Assembly: GCF_024699075.1 (NCBI RefSeq)
Contig: NZ_JAILQF010000222.1
Coordinates: 1 to 56,863 of the forward strand
Length of the DNA: 56,863 nt
Direction: 5' to 3'
DNA from: Butyrivibrio sp.
GTDB lineage: Bacteria; Bacillota_A; Clostridia; Lachnospirales; Lachnospiraceae
In this document: positions 34,871-43,615 of the stretch, in pieces
Numbering within the stretch: the stretch's first letter is position 1
Layout of the letters: each line of letters opens with the position of its first letter
Program-made: the position numbers and the translations under genes
The notes under the pieces: generated by a model
Databases searched by the model: none
Told to the model about the DNA's origin: nothing
Seen by the model: only the letters and a program-made list of their open reading frames with translations

Positions 34871-35509
34871 ATGAACGCAGTACTTGAACAGTTCCAGAAA
34901 ATCGGAATTATCCCTGTAGTAGTCCTTGATGACGCTAAAGATGCAGAAGCACTTGGAAAGGCACTTATGGAAGGTGGTCTTCCGGCTGCAGAAGTTACAT
35001 TCCGTACAGAAGCAGCAGAGGAATCTATTCGCATTATGGCTGAGAAGTTCCCTGATATGCTTGTTGGCGCAGGCACAGTTCTTACAACAGAGCAGGTTGA
35101 TCGTGCTGTTGCAGCAGGCGCTAAGTTTATCGTTAGCCCTGGACTTAATCCTAAGGTAGTTAAATACTGTGTTGAAAAGAATATACCTGTAACTCCTGGT
35201 ACTCAGACACCTACTGAGATGGAGCAGGCACTCGAGCTCGGTCTCGACGTAGTTAAGTTCTTCCCTGCAGAGCCTGCTGGTGGTCTCAAAATGATCAAGG
35301 CAGTCTCTGCACCCTATACAATGCTTAAATTCATGCCTACAGGCGGAATCAATGCAGAAAATGTAAAAGAATATCTTGCATTCGACAAGATCCTTGCATG
35401 CGGCGGAAGCTGGATGGTAAAGAAAGACATGATCAAGAACGGTGAGTTCGACAAGATTAAGGATATGGTTGCAGAAGCAGCTGCTATCGTTAAAGAAATT
35501 CGTGGATAA
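34871..35509 (+). CDS. eda: 2-keto-3-deoxy-6-phosphogluconate (KDPG) aldolase
   Basis: Splits KDPG to pyruvate and glyceraldehyde 3-phosphate, the last step of uronate breakdown and the Entner-Doudoroff route. 212 residues; a class-I aldolase barrel with the catalytic Glu in AAEVTFRTEAA, GAGTVLTTEQVD, SPGLNPKVVKYC, and the Schiff-base lysine in VVKFFPAEPAGG; PTGGI follows. AAGGAGAG precedes ATG. Codons are strongly biased to the preferred set, which suggests high expression. Cotranscribed with the kinase gene 18 bases downstream. Confidence 0.95.
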   Translation: MNAVLEQFQKIGIIPVVVLDDAKDAEALGKALMEGGLPAAEVTFRTEAAEESIRIMAEKFPDMLVGAGTVLTTEQVDRAVAAGAKFIVSPGLNPKVVKYCVEKNIPVTPGTQTPTEMEQALELGLDVVKFFPAEPAGGLKMIKAVSAPYTMLKFMPTGGINAENVKEYLAFDKILACGGSWMVKKDMIKNGEFDKIKDMVAEAAAIVKEIRG

Positions 35510-35527
35510 TTATAAAGGAGAATCAAA

Positions 35528-36631
35528 ATGAAAGTTAATATGAATTTAAGACCTGCAGAAGAATGCAAGTTTGATGCTGTATCTCTTGGTGAGATCATGC
35601 TTCGTCTTGATCCCGGTGAAGGAAGAATTCGTACAGCTCGTTCTTTCCGTGCTTGGGAAGGTGGCGGAGAATATAACGTAATAAGAGGTCTTCACAAGTG
35701 CTTTGGTATGAACACAGCTGTTATCACATCTTTTGCTGATAACGAAGTTGGTAAGCTCATGAAGGATTTCATCGAGCAGGGTGGTGTTGATACATCTCTT
35801 ATTAACTGGAAGAAGACAGACGGAATCGGTCGTCTTTGCAGAAACGGAATCAACTTCACAGAAAGAGGATATGGTATCCGTGGAGCAGTTGGTTGCTCAG
35901 ACCGTGCTAATACAGCAATTTCACAGGCTAAGCCTGAGGATTTTGATTTTGATTATATCTTTGGTGAGCTTGGCGTAAGATGGCTTCACACAGGCGGTAT
36001 CTACGCAGCTTTATCAGAGCAGTCATGTGAGACTGTTATCGCAGCTATTAAGACAGCTAAGAAGTATGGAACAATCGTATCTTATGACCTTAACTATCGT
36101 CCTTCAATGTGGAGCGCTATCGGCGGTCTTGAGAAGGCTCAGGAAGTTAACAAGGAAATTGCTAAGTACGTTGACGTTATGATCGGTAATGAAGAAGACT
36201 TTACAGCATGCCTTGGTTTCAAGATCGAAGGTAATGACGAGAACCTTAAGAGCCTTAACATCGATGGTTACAAGAAGATGATCAACGAAGCAGCTAAGAC
36301 ATATCCTAATTTCAAGGTTGTTGCTACAACTCTTCGTACAGTTAAGACTGCAACAGTTAATGACTGGAAGGCTATGTGCTGGGCAGGTGGAGAGATCTTC
36401 ATGTCCAAAGAGTATCCTGGTCTTGAGATCATGGACCGTGTAGGTGGCGGTGATTCATTCGCATCAGGTCTTGTATATGGTCTTATGACAACAGAAGATC
36501 CTGAAGCAGCTGTTAACTATGGTGCTGCACATGGCGCTCTTGCTATGACAACACCTGGCGATACTTCTATGGCATCAAAGGATGAAGTAGAAGGTATCAT
36601 GGGCGGCGCAGGAGCTCGTGTAAAGAGATAA
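35528..36631 (+). CDS. kdgK: 2-keto-3-deoxygluconate kinase (PfkB family)
   Basis: 367 residues of the ribokinase/PfkB fold. Seen: SLGEIMLRLDPGEGRI at the N-terminus, the glycine pair WEGGGEYNVIRGL, SYDLNYRPSMWS, and the C-terminal signature DRVGGGDSFASGLVYGL with the catalytic aspartate. It phosphorylates KDG to KDPG, the substrate of the neighbouring aldolase; the assignment rests on that neighbour and on the family. A second family-typical acceptor, fructose, is less likely. AAAGGAG precedes ATG. Ends at a strong terminator. Confidence 0.9.
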   Translation: MKVNMNLRPAEECKFDAVSLGEIMLRLDPGEGRIRTARSFRAWEGGGEYNVIRGLHKCFGMNTAVITSFADNEVGKLMKDFIEQGGVDTSLINWKKTDGIGRLCRNGINFTERGYGIRGAVGCSDRANTAISQAKPEDFDFDYIFGELGVRWLHTGGIYAALSEQSCETVIAAIKTAKKYGTIVSYDLNYRPSMWSAIGGLEKAQEVNKEIAKYVDVMIGNEEDFTACLGFKIEGNDENLKSLNIDGYKKMINEAAKTYPNFKVVATTLRTVKTATVNDWKAMCWAGGEIFMSKEYPGLEIMDRVGGGDSFASGLVYGLMTTEDPEAAVNYGAAHGALAMTTPGDTSMASKDEVEGIMGGAGARVKR

Positions 36632-36685
36632 TCTTCTAACACAGATAATCCTTTTTCTTTCAATATAATACTTCAATAATACTTC

Positions 36686-36727
36686 AAAGAAATGGCCGGA
36701 GGATTTATCCTTCGGCTGTTTCTTTTT
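36686..36727 (+). terminator. intrinsic terminator of eda-kdgK
   Basis: Arms at 36686-36703 and 36708-36725 can form an 18-base-pair stem with three G-U pairs and a four-base loop, ending in a T-run. It starts 54 bases after the kinase stop codon. Confidence 0.82.
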
Positions 36728-36844
36728 GGTTAAAAGCCTATATATATGTGTGGCTGCAACTGATACTGTTTGAATTCTGAAATAACTTTTGGCCCTTACG
36801 TTATATCATTAGTAAAAAGTAAGAGTTTTTTAATATTTGATTCG

Positions 36845-36873
36845 TTGACGGGTTATGTTTTCATTGTTACGAT
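36845..36873 (+). promoter_or_regulatory. promoter of the AI-2E family permease gene
   Basis: TTGACG (36845-36850) and TACGAT (36868-36873) are 17 bases apart, 25 bases before the start codon. Confidence 0.6.
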
Positions 36874-36897
36874 TGAATATGCAGGAGGGATTTTATT

Positions 36898-38028
36898 ATG
36901 AAATTTAACAAGGAGTGGCTGAAGCAAAAATGGGTTGCGTATTCAGTTGCTTTATGTATAGGCATCTTATTTTTTGAATTTATCTCTAATCTTGGTAATA
37001 TATGGGCTGGAATTAAGGTTATACATAGCTTTATTTCACCTATTATTGGCGGCGCTATAATTGCTTATCTTCTTAATCCATTAATGGTATTTTATGAAAA
37101 CGTCCTTTTGAAAAAGGTTAAAGGCCGCGTTATAAAACGAGGTATTTCTGTTACGCTCACTTTTGTCACTTTTATTTTCGCTATAGTAATACTGCTTATT
37201 GCTCTGATACCTCAGATAGTCGATAGTATAGCAACTATTATTGATAATATAGATGTATATGTTGCTACACTTCAGGACCTTCTTTCAAGCCTCGGAACTT
37301 CAGCTCAGGAGCTTCAGATTGACATTCATTCCTTTACCGATATGGGTAAAGATATGCTTGCTTCTTTTACGGAGAATATTCCTGACAATATCAATAATAT
37401 AGTAATTACATCTGTTAATATAGGAACGTCCATTATCAGTTCTATTATCGCTTTTATACTTGCTATTTATTTCCTTAGCGATAAAGAACATATGGTAGGA
37501 GGGATAGAGAAACTTATTAAACTTCTTCTTTCCGATAAGCAGTATAAGGAATGGTCAGACTTTTGGAGCCGCTGTAATAGTATTCTTTTAAGATATATTG
37601 GCGGAGACCTTCTGGATGCTTTGCTTGTAGGCGTAGCCAATTTTATTTTTATGAGCTGGTCGTCTATGTCATATTCCGTGCTTATTTCTGTAGTTGTAGG
37701 AATTACCAATCTTGCTCCTACCTTTGGCCCGATCGTTGGTGCTGTAATTGGTGCATTTATACTGGTTCTTGTTAACCCTTGGCATGCACTTTGGTTCCTT
37801 ATCTTTACAATTATCATTCAGATACTTGACGGATATGTTATTAAACCAAAACTTTTTGGCAATACACTTGGAATTTCATCAGTATGGATCCTTATAGCTA
37901 TTATTGTATTTGGAAGAGTATTCGGAATCATGGGTGTACTCCTTGCGATTCCTTTTGCAGCAATTATAGACTTTACTTACAGAGAAGTATTTATCGTGTG
38001 GCTTGAGAAACGTAAAAACAAGGTGTAA
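36898..38028 (+). CDS. AI-2E transporter family (PF01594) membrane protein
   Basis: 376 residues with about seven to eight membrane helices in the typical pattern: an N-terminal pair, a soluble-looking helical region around residues 110-165, then a C-terminal hydrophobic core with GGDLLDALLVGVANFI, TNLAPTFGPIVGAVIG and VIKPKLFGNTLGISSVWILIA split by loops. The family includes TqsA, YtvI and PerM and also sodium/proton antiporters, so the cargo is not decidable. GGAGGG precedes ATG. The degenerate GGDEF gene follows after 39 bases. Confidence 0.9.
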   Translation: MKFNKEWLKQKWVAYSVALCIGILFFEFISNLGNIWAGIKVIHSFISPIIGGAIIAYLLNPLMVFYENVLLKKVKGRVIKRGISVTLTFVTFIFAIVILLIALIPQIVDSIATIIDNIDVYVATLQDLLSSLGTSAQELQIDIHSFTDMGKDMLASFTENIPDNINNIVITSVNIGTSIISSIIAFILAIYFLSDKEHMVGGIEKLIKLLLSDKQYKEWSDFWSRCNSILLRYIGGDLLDALLVGVANFIFMSWSSMSYSVLISVVVGITNLAPTFGPIVGAVIGAFILVLVNPWHALWFLIFTIIIQILDGYVIKPKLFGNTLGISSVWILIAIIVFGRVFGIMGVLLAIPFAAIIDFTYREVFIVWLEKRKNKV

Positions 38029-38067
38029 AATGGATTTTATGTCATGTCAGGGAGATAATGATAATTC

Positions 38068-38859
38068 ATGAGACACTATATTTATTCACTACATTCAGAA
38101 AATGATGTAGAAAAGATTACTGACGATATATACGGGCAGGATATGCTGGAAACAGCGACTACGGTCGTTCTTCAGCTTTTTTCGTCAGGCATGCATAAAG
38201 ATATCCTTACAAGGTTATCTGATTTCCTTATTAAAAATTATCCGGATCTGCCGGTGGAGACCGTCTTTGTGACTACAAAGACTTTAAATCCTGAGGATAA
38301 CTCGGATAATGCTACACTTTCTATGATGATACTTGAAAACTCTGAAGTAACAGATATAGAAAATCAGAGATTTGAATATGCATCGGAAATAGAACAGGAT
38401 CCTCTTAGCGAAGTTTATACAAGAACAGAGGTTGAGAAAGTATTTAATAAGCTGGTAGAAGATTCGTCTGTTCTTAATTCTGCTCTGGCTTTTCTGGACA
38501 TTGACAGACTTGATCAGATCAATGTTACGCTTGGCCATGATGCAGGTGATTATGTTATAAGAAAGACTGCTGCTATTGTCAAAGAAACTCTTAGAGACAG
38601 TGATGTCATTGGCAGATGGGAAAGTGAGAAATTTATGATCCTTATAAGAGATGTAGACAGAGATACAGCAGCAAATGTTATTGAGCGAATAAGAGAAAAG
38701 ATTGAAAAAGAAGAGTTCGCTGATGTTCAGGATGTGACTGCATCATTTGGTCTTACAATGATAAATGCAGGGCAGACTGGCGAAGAAATTTTTGAAAATG
38801 CTGACAGAGCACTTAAGATGGCCAAAGAAAATGGCCGTAACCGTCTTGAGGTGCTTTGA
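38068..38859 (+). CDS. GGDEF-fold protein with degenerate active site
   Basis: 263 residues. The N-terminal 100 residues are of unknown fold; the C-terminal half aligns to a GGDEF domain (DPLSEVYTRTEVEKVFNKL; LAFLDIDRLDQINVTLGHDAGD; VTASFGLTMINAGQTG; ADRALKMAKENGRNR). The signature itself reads RWESEKFMIL where RWGGEEFLIL is expected, so both glycines and the catalytic acid are changed, and cyclase activity is unlikely. It might bind nucleotide or partner proteins. The reading frame cannot extend upstream (stop at 38059-38061). It lies 19 bases before the carboxypeptidase gene. Confidence 0.88.
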   Translation: MRHYIYSLHSENDVEKITDDIYGQDMLETATTVVLQLFSSGMHKDILTRLSDFLIKNYPDLPVETVFVTTKTLNPEDNSDNATLSMMILENSEVTDIENQRFEYASEIEQDPLSEVYTRTEVEKVFNKLVEDSSVLNSALAFLDIDRLDQINVTLGHDAGDYVIRKTAAIVKETLRDSDVIGRWESEKFMILIRDVDRDTAANVIERIREKIEKEEFADVQDVTASFGLTMINAGQTGEEIFENADRALKMAKENGRNRLEVL

Positions 38860-38878
38860 TATAGAAAGAGGTGTTAAT

Positions 38879-39907
38879 TTGAAAAGAAAATTTATTATAA
38901 GATCTGCAGCGGTTTTGGTTGGCGCGGCAATCTTAGCAGCATCACCTATGTCTGTAGCAGGTGTTATGACTACGATCAGTGCAGAAGCAGCAACTTTTGA
39001 TTATCATGCAGTATTTGATGCAACATATTATGCAGCAGCATATCCTGATGTTGTAGCTGCTATAGGAACAGATGCAGAGCTTTTGTACCAGCATTATGTT
39101 AATAGTGGTATGCTCGAAGGAAGACAGCCCTCTGCAGCATTTAATGCACAGATATACATGTCCAACTATGAAGATCTTCAGGCTATATATGGTAATAATA
39201 TAGCTGCTTATGTTCAGCATTATATACTTGCAGGCCAGGCTGAAGGACGTGTTGCTGATCACCTTCTTGCAGGCAAGAGTCTTGTTGATTTCAATGCACT
39301 TACAACAACAACTACTACAACTACAAGCACAGTTGACCTTTCTGCATGGAACCTTGTTCTTGTAAATCATGACAATCCTATAAGCACAGAATATGCTCCT
39401 GAAGTGTCACTGTGTGCTGATGGAGAGTATATGCATAAGGATGTTACTCCTATAGTGCAGCAGATGATCGCAGATGCCAAAGCTCAGGGCATTAACCTTT
39501 ATCTTGTATCTGGATACAGAAGTGCTTCAAGACAGACATATCTGTATAACAGAAAGGTGAAATATTATAAGAATCTTGGATACAGTCAGTCTGAGAGTGA
39601 GAGACTTGCTGCAACAGTAGTCAATCCTCCGGGACAGAGCGAACATCAGACAGGTCTTTGCATGGATATCACAGATTCTTCTTATGTATCTCTTACAGAA
39701 GACCAGGAGAATACAGCAGGATATAAGTGGGTTTATGAACACTGTGCAGAATATGGCTTTATCTTAAGATATCCTAAGGATAAAGAGGATGTTACAGGTG
39801 TTATTTATGAGCCATGGCATTTCAGATATGTAGGAGTTGAAGCTGCTACAGAAATAATGTCTCGTGGTATTACACTTGAAGAGTATGTTGCAGAGAATTC
39901 CCTGTAA
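38879..39907 (+). CDS. secreted D-alanyl-D-alanine carboxypeptidase (VanY type) with N-terminal repeats
   Basis: 342 residues. Signal peptide (about 1-34, ending AEAA), two repeats of about 40 residues of the type found in Lachnospiraceae surface proteins (FDATYYAAAYPDVVAAIG; FNAQIYMSNYEDLQAIYG; each ending in EGR), a threonine run of about ten residues, then an M15 peptidase domain (about 150-340). Zinc ligands are seen in SEHQTGLCMDI and EPWHFRYVG, with LVSGYRSASRQ upstream. It trims the terminal D-Ala of wall peptides. I choose TTG 38879: AGAGGTG lies six bases before it and the signal peptide begins there; an ATG reading further up runs through the GGDEF gene. Confidence 0.92.
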   Translation: MKRKFIIRSAAVLVGAAILAASPMSVAGVMTTISAEAATFDYHAVFDATYYAAAYPDVVAAIGTDAELLYQHYVNSGMLEGRQPSAAFNAQIYMSNYEDLQAIYGNNIAAYVQHYILAGQAEGRVADHLLAGKSLVDFNALTTTTTTTTSTVDLSAWNLVLVNHDNPISTEYAPEVSLCADGEYMHKDVTPIVQQMIADAKAQGINLYLVSGYRSASRQTYLYNRKVKYYKNLGYSQSESERLAATVVNPPGQSEHQTGLCMDITDSSYVSLTEDQENTAGYKWVYEHCAEYGFILRYPKDKEDVTGVIYEPWHFRYVGVEAATEIMSRGITLEEYVAENSL

Positions 39908-39966
39908 ATAAACTGATTTTACTTATAAGTCAGAGCTCTTTTTAGACCAATATCAAATGAATATAT

Positions 39967-40013
39967 GAAAATCCGTAACAAAAAATATTTTTTGTTGCGG
40001 ATTTTCTTTTTGT
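39967..40013 (+). terminator. terminator of the carboxypeptidase gene
   Basis: A 19-base arm beginning GAAAATCCGTAAC pairs with an arm ending GTTGCGGATTTTC (one G-U pair), followed by TTTTTG. It lies 60 bases after the stop codon, in front of the deacetylase gene. Confidence 0.82.
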
Positions 40014-40066
40014 TAGACCAAATCTATGATATACTAAAAAAGTACTTGGACGGGGGGGAGAGCCTT

Positions 40067-41638
40067 ATGTCATCTAGAGTGTTTGTCCGCAGGGGGCGGA
40101 ACAATCTAAGAGATGAGAGAAAAGGGAGCTGGCAACGACCTGTTTGCGACACTTCGGGTATTGAAAGTGACGCTTACGACAAGGTCAGAAAAAGTGCCGT
40201 GCTGTCTGATGATAAAGCTCGCCCATTTAAGTTTTCACCTGATCCCATTCATAAAAGCATAAGCCCTGATATTCGGAAGGAAGCTGTTAAAGACAGGGAT
40301 AAGGAATACAAAATCCCTGATAAGCCTTTGGATATCTCTTCTAGGAAAGAGGAGAATAAAGTAAGGGATAGGGCTGATGAAATAAAGCTTCGTGATAATT
40401 CTGATGCTTCTATTAAAGCGGAAGTAACTTTGGAAACTAAGGAAGATGGCTCCAAAGAAGTATCCAAAAAAGAAGTAGTCCAAAAAGAAGTGGTCCAAAA
40501 AGAAGTATCTAAAAAAGAAGCATCCCACAAAGATGCATCTATAAAAGAAGCTGCTATAAATGAAGCTTTCATGGAAGAAAGCAAAAGGAATGGTAATAAA
40601 GAAACTGCTAAACAGGAAATTAGTGAGCAGGAAGATTTAAAAGGTGATAATAACGATCCGGGTATAAATACAAATAGTATAGATGATATAAACCTGGATG
40701 AGCTTAAAGTCGAGAATGCAGCAGGAGAGTGGGTAGAATATCATTCTCTTAGAGAAAGAATTGCTTCGTTTGATTTTAGAGACAGAAGTTTTTTGATCAA
40801 AGCATTTATTGCAGTATTTCTCGTAATAACGATTATTTTCTTTTCACTTCAATGTATAATACTAAAAAGTGAATATGATAGAATAAATGATAAGTTAGTA
40901 GCCATTCAGAATGAATTTAATGAGTATAGGGACAGTTTAGAGGCACTTGAGGATGATAACAAGGATGTACCTTTATCTGATAATTCAGAAGCGGTAACAA
41001 CGGTTTCTAAACAGACTCCGTCGGAAGATGGTATAAGATATGTATATCTTACCTTTGATGATGGTCCAAGCCCTTGTACAGATGAAATTTTGGATATTCT
41101 GGCTTCATATGATGTCAAGGCCACGTTCTTTGTGTGCGGGAAGCCTGGATATGATGAAATGTATAAACGCATAGTTGATGAAGGACATACGATTGGTATG
41201 CATTCCTACAGCCATGACTATAAGGTTATATATGAGTCCTTAGATAGTTTTCAGACAGATCTTCACAAGATACAGAATTATATATTTGATGTTACGGGAG
41301 TTTGGACTACCTACTACAGATTTCCGGGAGGCAGTTCCAATACAGCAAGTCAGGTGCCAATGTCCGATCTTATAGGATATCTTGATCGGAACAATATAAC
41401 ATATTTTGACTGGAACGTTTATGGAGGCGACAATATAGCTTCAGATATTATTGTTTCCAATGTTACTGCCAATATTACGGAACACGAAAATTGTATGATA
41501 CTCCTTCATGATGCTGGTGATAAGAAGGAGACGGTAGAGGCTCTTCCTGAAATAATTGAGTATATTCAGAGCCTTCCTAACACGATGATTGTACCGGTTA
41601 CTGAAGATACAATACCGGTTCAACATAGTAAGAATTAA
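40067..41638 (+). CDS. membrane-anchored polysaccharide deacetylase
   Basis: 523 residues. A long, charged cytosolic region (1-235) with eight five-residue repeats, one membrane helix (about 242-266, FIAVFLVITIIFFSL), a short coiled segment, then an extracellular NodB domain (about 320-515): TFDDGPS with the metal aspartates, MHSYSHD, RFPGGSS, DWNVYGGD and LLHDAG are all intact, so it should remove acetyl groups from peptidoglycan or another N-acetyl polymer. I start at ATG 40067 behind a GGGGGGGAG site; a TATACT -10 with extended TG lies near 40028-40033. It ends in the sequence TAATG, with the bactofilin gene 21 bases on. Confidence 0.92.
   Translation: MSSRVFVRRGRNNLRDERKGSWQRPVCDTSGIESDAYDKVRKSAVLSDDKARPFKFSPDPIHKSISPDIRKEAVKDRDKEYKIPDKPLDISSRKEENKVRDRADEIKLRDNSDASIKAEVTLETKEDGSKEVSKKEVVQKEVVQKEVSKKEASHKDASIKEAAINEAFMEESKRNGNKETAKQEISEQEDLKGDNNDPGINTNSIDDINLDELKVENAAGEWVEYHSLRERIASFDFRDRSFLIKAFIAVFLVITIIFFSLQCIILKSEYDRINDKLVAIQNEFNEYRDSLEALEDDNKDVPLSDNSEAVTTVSKQTPSEDGIRYVYLTFDDGPSPCTDEILDILASYDVKATFFVCGKPGYDEMYKRIVDEGHTIGMHSYSHDYKVIYESLDSFQTDLHKIQNYIFDVTGVWTTYYRFPGGSSNTASQVPMSDLIGYLDRNNITYFDWNVYGGDNIASDIIVSNVTANITEHENCMILLHDAGDKKETVEALPEIIEYIQSLPNTMIVPVTEDTIPVQHSKN
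40451..40570 (+). repeat. eight 15-base coding repeats in the deacetylase gene
   Basis: Eight in-frame five-codon units (SKEVS, KKEVV, QKEVV, QKEVS, KKEAS, HKDAS, IKEAA, INEAF) fill residues 129-168. The middle units are nearly identical in DNA. The product is a Lys/Glu-rich, probably helical cytosolic segment. Confidence 0.85.
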
Positions 41639-41658
41639 TGAGAACGGAGGATAAAGAT

Positions 41659-42807
41659 ATGGGATTTTTCTCAGAGCTGAAAAAGGATCTGTCAAATGCA
41701 GTGGACGAAATTGATCCTGAACAAAAAGCGGCTGCAGAGAAGAATGCCGGGCAGGATAACGCAGGGGTCGAGGAAGTGGATCTTGACAGCATGCTGAGTC
41801 ACCTGGATAAGATTCAGGTCGAAGACATTCCTGAGCCGGAGGAGAGCGTTGCAGCACAAGACGATGAACCAGAAAAAGAGCCTGAAGAAGTACCGGTAAT
41901 GGAATCTGCGTCAGAAAAAGAAGCAGAATCTGATCCTGTAGTAGAACCAGAGCCTGTAGTGGAATCAGAGCCTGAAAAGATTGAGGAACCAGACTATGAT
42001 GCTATTACTTTTCCTACAGATCCATTTGGTGGAACTACTACTGTGCAGGAACCAGAGCCTGAAGAGGAAGTAAAGCAGGAAGAGACGCTAAAGGAAAGTA
42101 TTGATGATCCATTTTCTTCACAAAAACCGGGTAATGATGATTTTGTAATACCAAGCGTATTTCCGGCAGGACCTTCTTTTGAAGAAGAACAGCCTAAGGA
42201 AGAAGAAACGTTTGAAAATCACGAAGAGCCGGAAGTAGAAATATCTGAACTTGATAACGTAGAGCAGAATGCGGATGACTATTCCGTTTCTGATAATATT
42301 AACGAAGACGGGGGATATATCATGATGGACACAGAACGCGTAGCAACAGATGAAACAGCATCGATCACTGAGGGAATGGTAGTTAATGGTGATATTCAGA
42401 CAACAGGATCACTTGATCTTATCGGAAAAGTCATCGGTAATGTAACTGCATATGGAAAACTTAATGTAACAGGTGAAATAGAAGGTAATTCTAATGCTGC
42501 AGAAATTTATGCAGAAGCAGCAAGAATCAATGGCGATATCCATTCTAACGGAAGTGTTAAGATTGGACAGAGCTCAGTTATCATCGGTAATCTTTTTGCT
42601 ACAAGCGCTGTAATTGCCGGAGCTGTAAAGGGTGATATCGATGTACATGGCCCTGTAGTTCTTGATACAACTGCTATCGTAATGGGTAACATCAAGTCTC
42701 AGTCTGTACAGATCAACAATGGAGCAGTTATTGAAGGTATGTGCTCACAGACATATGCAGAAGTTAATCCATCTGCTTTCTTTGAGGGCTTGAAGAATAA
42801 GAACTGA
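41659..42807 (+). CDS. bactofilin with long acidic N-terminal extension
   Basis: 382 residues. The last 140 form a bactofilin beta-helix (SITEGMVVNGDIQTTGSLDL, KVIGNVTAYGKLNVTGEIEG, GDIHSNGSVKIGQSSVIIGN, VKGDIDVHGPVVLDTTAIVMGN with breaks), which polymerises into cytosolic scaffolds. The first 230 are Glu/Pro-rich and probably disordered (repeats such as EPEPVVESEPEKIEEPD), far longer than the short tails usual for bactofilins; the start MGFFSELKKDL may be an amphipathic membrane-binding helix. GGAGG 41647-41651 sets the start at 41659. With the deacetylase directly upstream it may position wall-modifying enzymes. Confidence 0.92.
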   Translation: MGFFSELKKDLSNAVDEIDPEQKAAAEKNAGQDNAGVEEVDLDSMLSHLDKIQVEDIPEPEESVAAQDDEPEKEPEEVPVMESASEKEAESDPVVEPEPVVESEPEKIEEPDYDAITFPTDPFGGTTTVQEPEPEEEVKQEETLKESIDDPFSSQKPGNDDFVIPSVFPAGPSFEEEQPKEEETFENHEEPEVEISELDNVEQNADDYSVSDNINEDGGYIMMDTERVATDETASITEGMVVNGDIQTTGSLDLIGKVIGNVTAYGKLNVTGEIEGNSNAAEIYAEAARINGDIHSNGSVKIGQSSVIIGNLFATSAVIAGAVKGDIDVHGPVVLDTTAIVMGNIKSQSVQINNGAVIEGMCSQTYAEVNPSAFFEGLKNKN

Positions 42808-42819
42808 TGATGGTATCAT

Positions 42820-42839
42820 AAGACATTGAGGAATGTCTT
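42820..42839 (+). other. perfect hairpin between bactofilin and pyrH
   Basis: AAGACATT (42820-42827), loop GAGG, AATGTCTT (42832-42839), followed by TTG. It precedes the stronger terminator at 42859-42892 by 20 bases. Confidence 0.6.
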
Positions 42840-42858
42840 TTGCGGACCAGAATTATTT

Positions 42859-42892
42859 AATGCCGGGGAGACAATTCCCGGCATTATTTTTT
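42859..42892 (+). terminator. terminator directly upstream of pyrH
   Basis: AATGCCGGG (42859-42867) pairs perfectly with CCCGGCATT (42877-42885), followed by ATTTTTTG. The pyrH ribosome-binding site begins only a few bases later, so no promoter fits between them. Confidence 0.85.
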
Positions 42893-42909
42893 GAAAGAGG
42901 ATAAAATCA

Positions 42910-43602
42910 ATGAGAATTCTACTCAAACTCAGCGGCGAGGCACTTGCTGGCGACAAAAAGACCGGATTTGATGAACCTACAGTAAGAAAGGTTGCGCTTC
43001 AGGTCAAAGAGATAGTACAGTCAGGAACACAGGTTGGAATTGTCATAGGAGGTGGCAATTTCTGGAGAGGAAGGACAAGCGAGAACATCGACCGTGTTAA
43101 GGCAGATCAGATCGGAATGCTTGCCACAATAATGAACTGTATTTATGTATCAGAAGTATTCAGAAGCGAAGGAATGAATACAGCTATTCTTACTCCATTT
43201 GAATGTGGATCCTTTACAAAACTTTTTTCCAAGGATCGCGCACAGAAGTATTTTTCCAAGAATATGGTAGTCTTCTTCGCAGGTGGAACAGGTCATCCTT
43301 ACTTCTCAACAGATACAGGTGTTGTACTTCGTGCAGTAGAAGTTGAGGCAGATATGATCCTTCTTGCCAAGGCTATTGACGGTGTATATGATTCAGACCC
43401 TGCTGTAAACCCTGATGCCAAGAGATATGATAAGATCACTATCGATGATGTTGTAGCACAGAACCTTCAGGTTGTTGATATGACTGCATCGATCCTGGCA
43501 AGAGATAATCATATGCCTATGAGAGTATTTGCACTTCAGGAAGAAGGTAGCATTGTAAAAGCAGTAAGTGGCAATTTCAACGGAACAACTGTTGAAGCGT
43601 GA
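42910..43602 (+). CDS. pyrH: UMP kinase
   Basis: Phosphorylates UMP to UDP, the first gene of the ribosome-recycling and lipid-precursor operon. 230 residues of the amino-acid-kinase fold: LLKLSGEALAG, VIGGGNFWRGR, FFAGGTGHPYFSTDTGVVLRA in pieces, and AKAIDGVYDSDPAVNPDAK. Length matches the family. AAAGAGG precedes ATG. The 5' side is occupied by a terminator (42859-42892), so transcription must come by read-through or from a promoter farther up; pyrimidine control by attenuation is possible but not shown. Confidence 0.97.
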   Translation: MRILLKLSGEALAGDKKTGFDEPTVRKVALQVKEIVQSGTQVGIVIGGGNFWRGRTSENIDRVKADQIGMLATIMNCIYVSEVFRSEGMNTAILTPFECGSFTKLFSKDRAQKYFSKNMVVFFAGGTGHPYFSTDTGVVLRAVEVEADMILLAKAIDGVYDSDPAVNPDAKRYDKITIDDVVAQNLQVVDMTASILARDNHMPMRVFALQEEGSIVKAVSGNFNGTTVEA

Positions 43603-43615
43603 AGGAGGAGAGATT

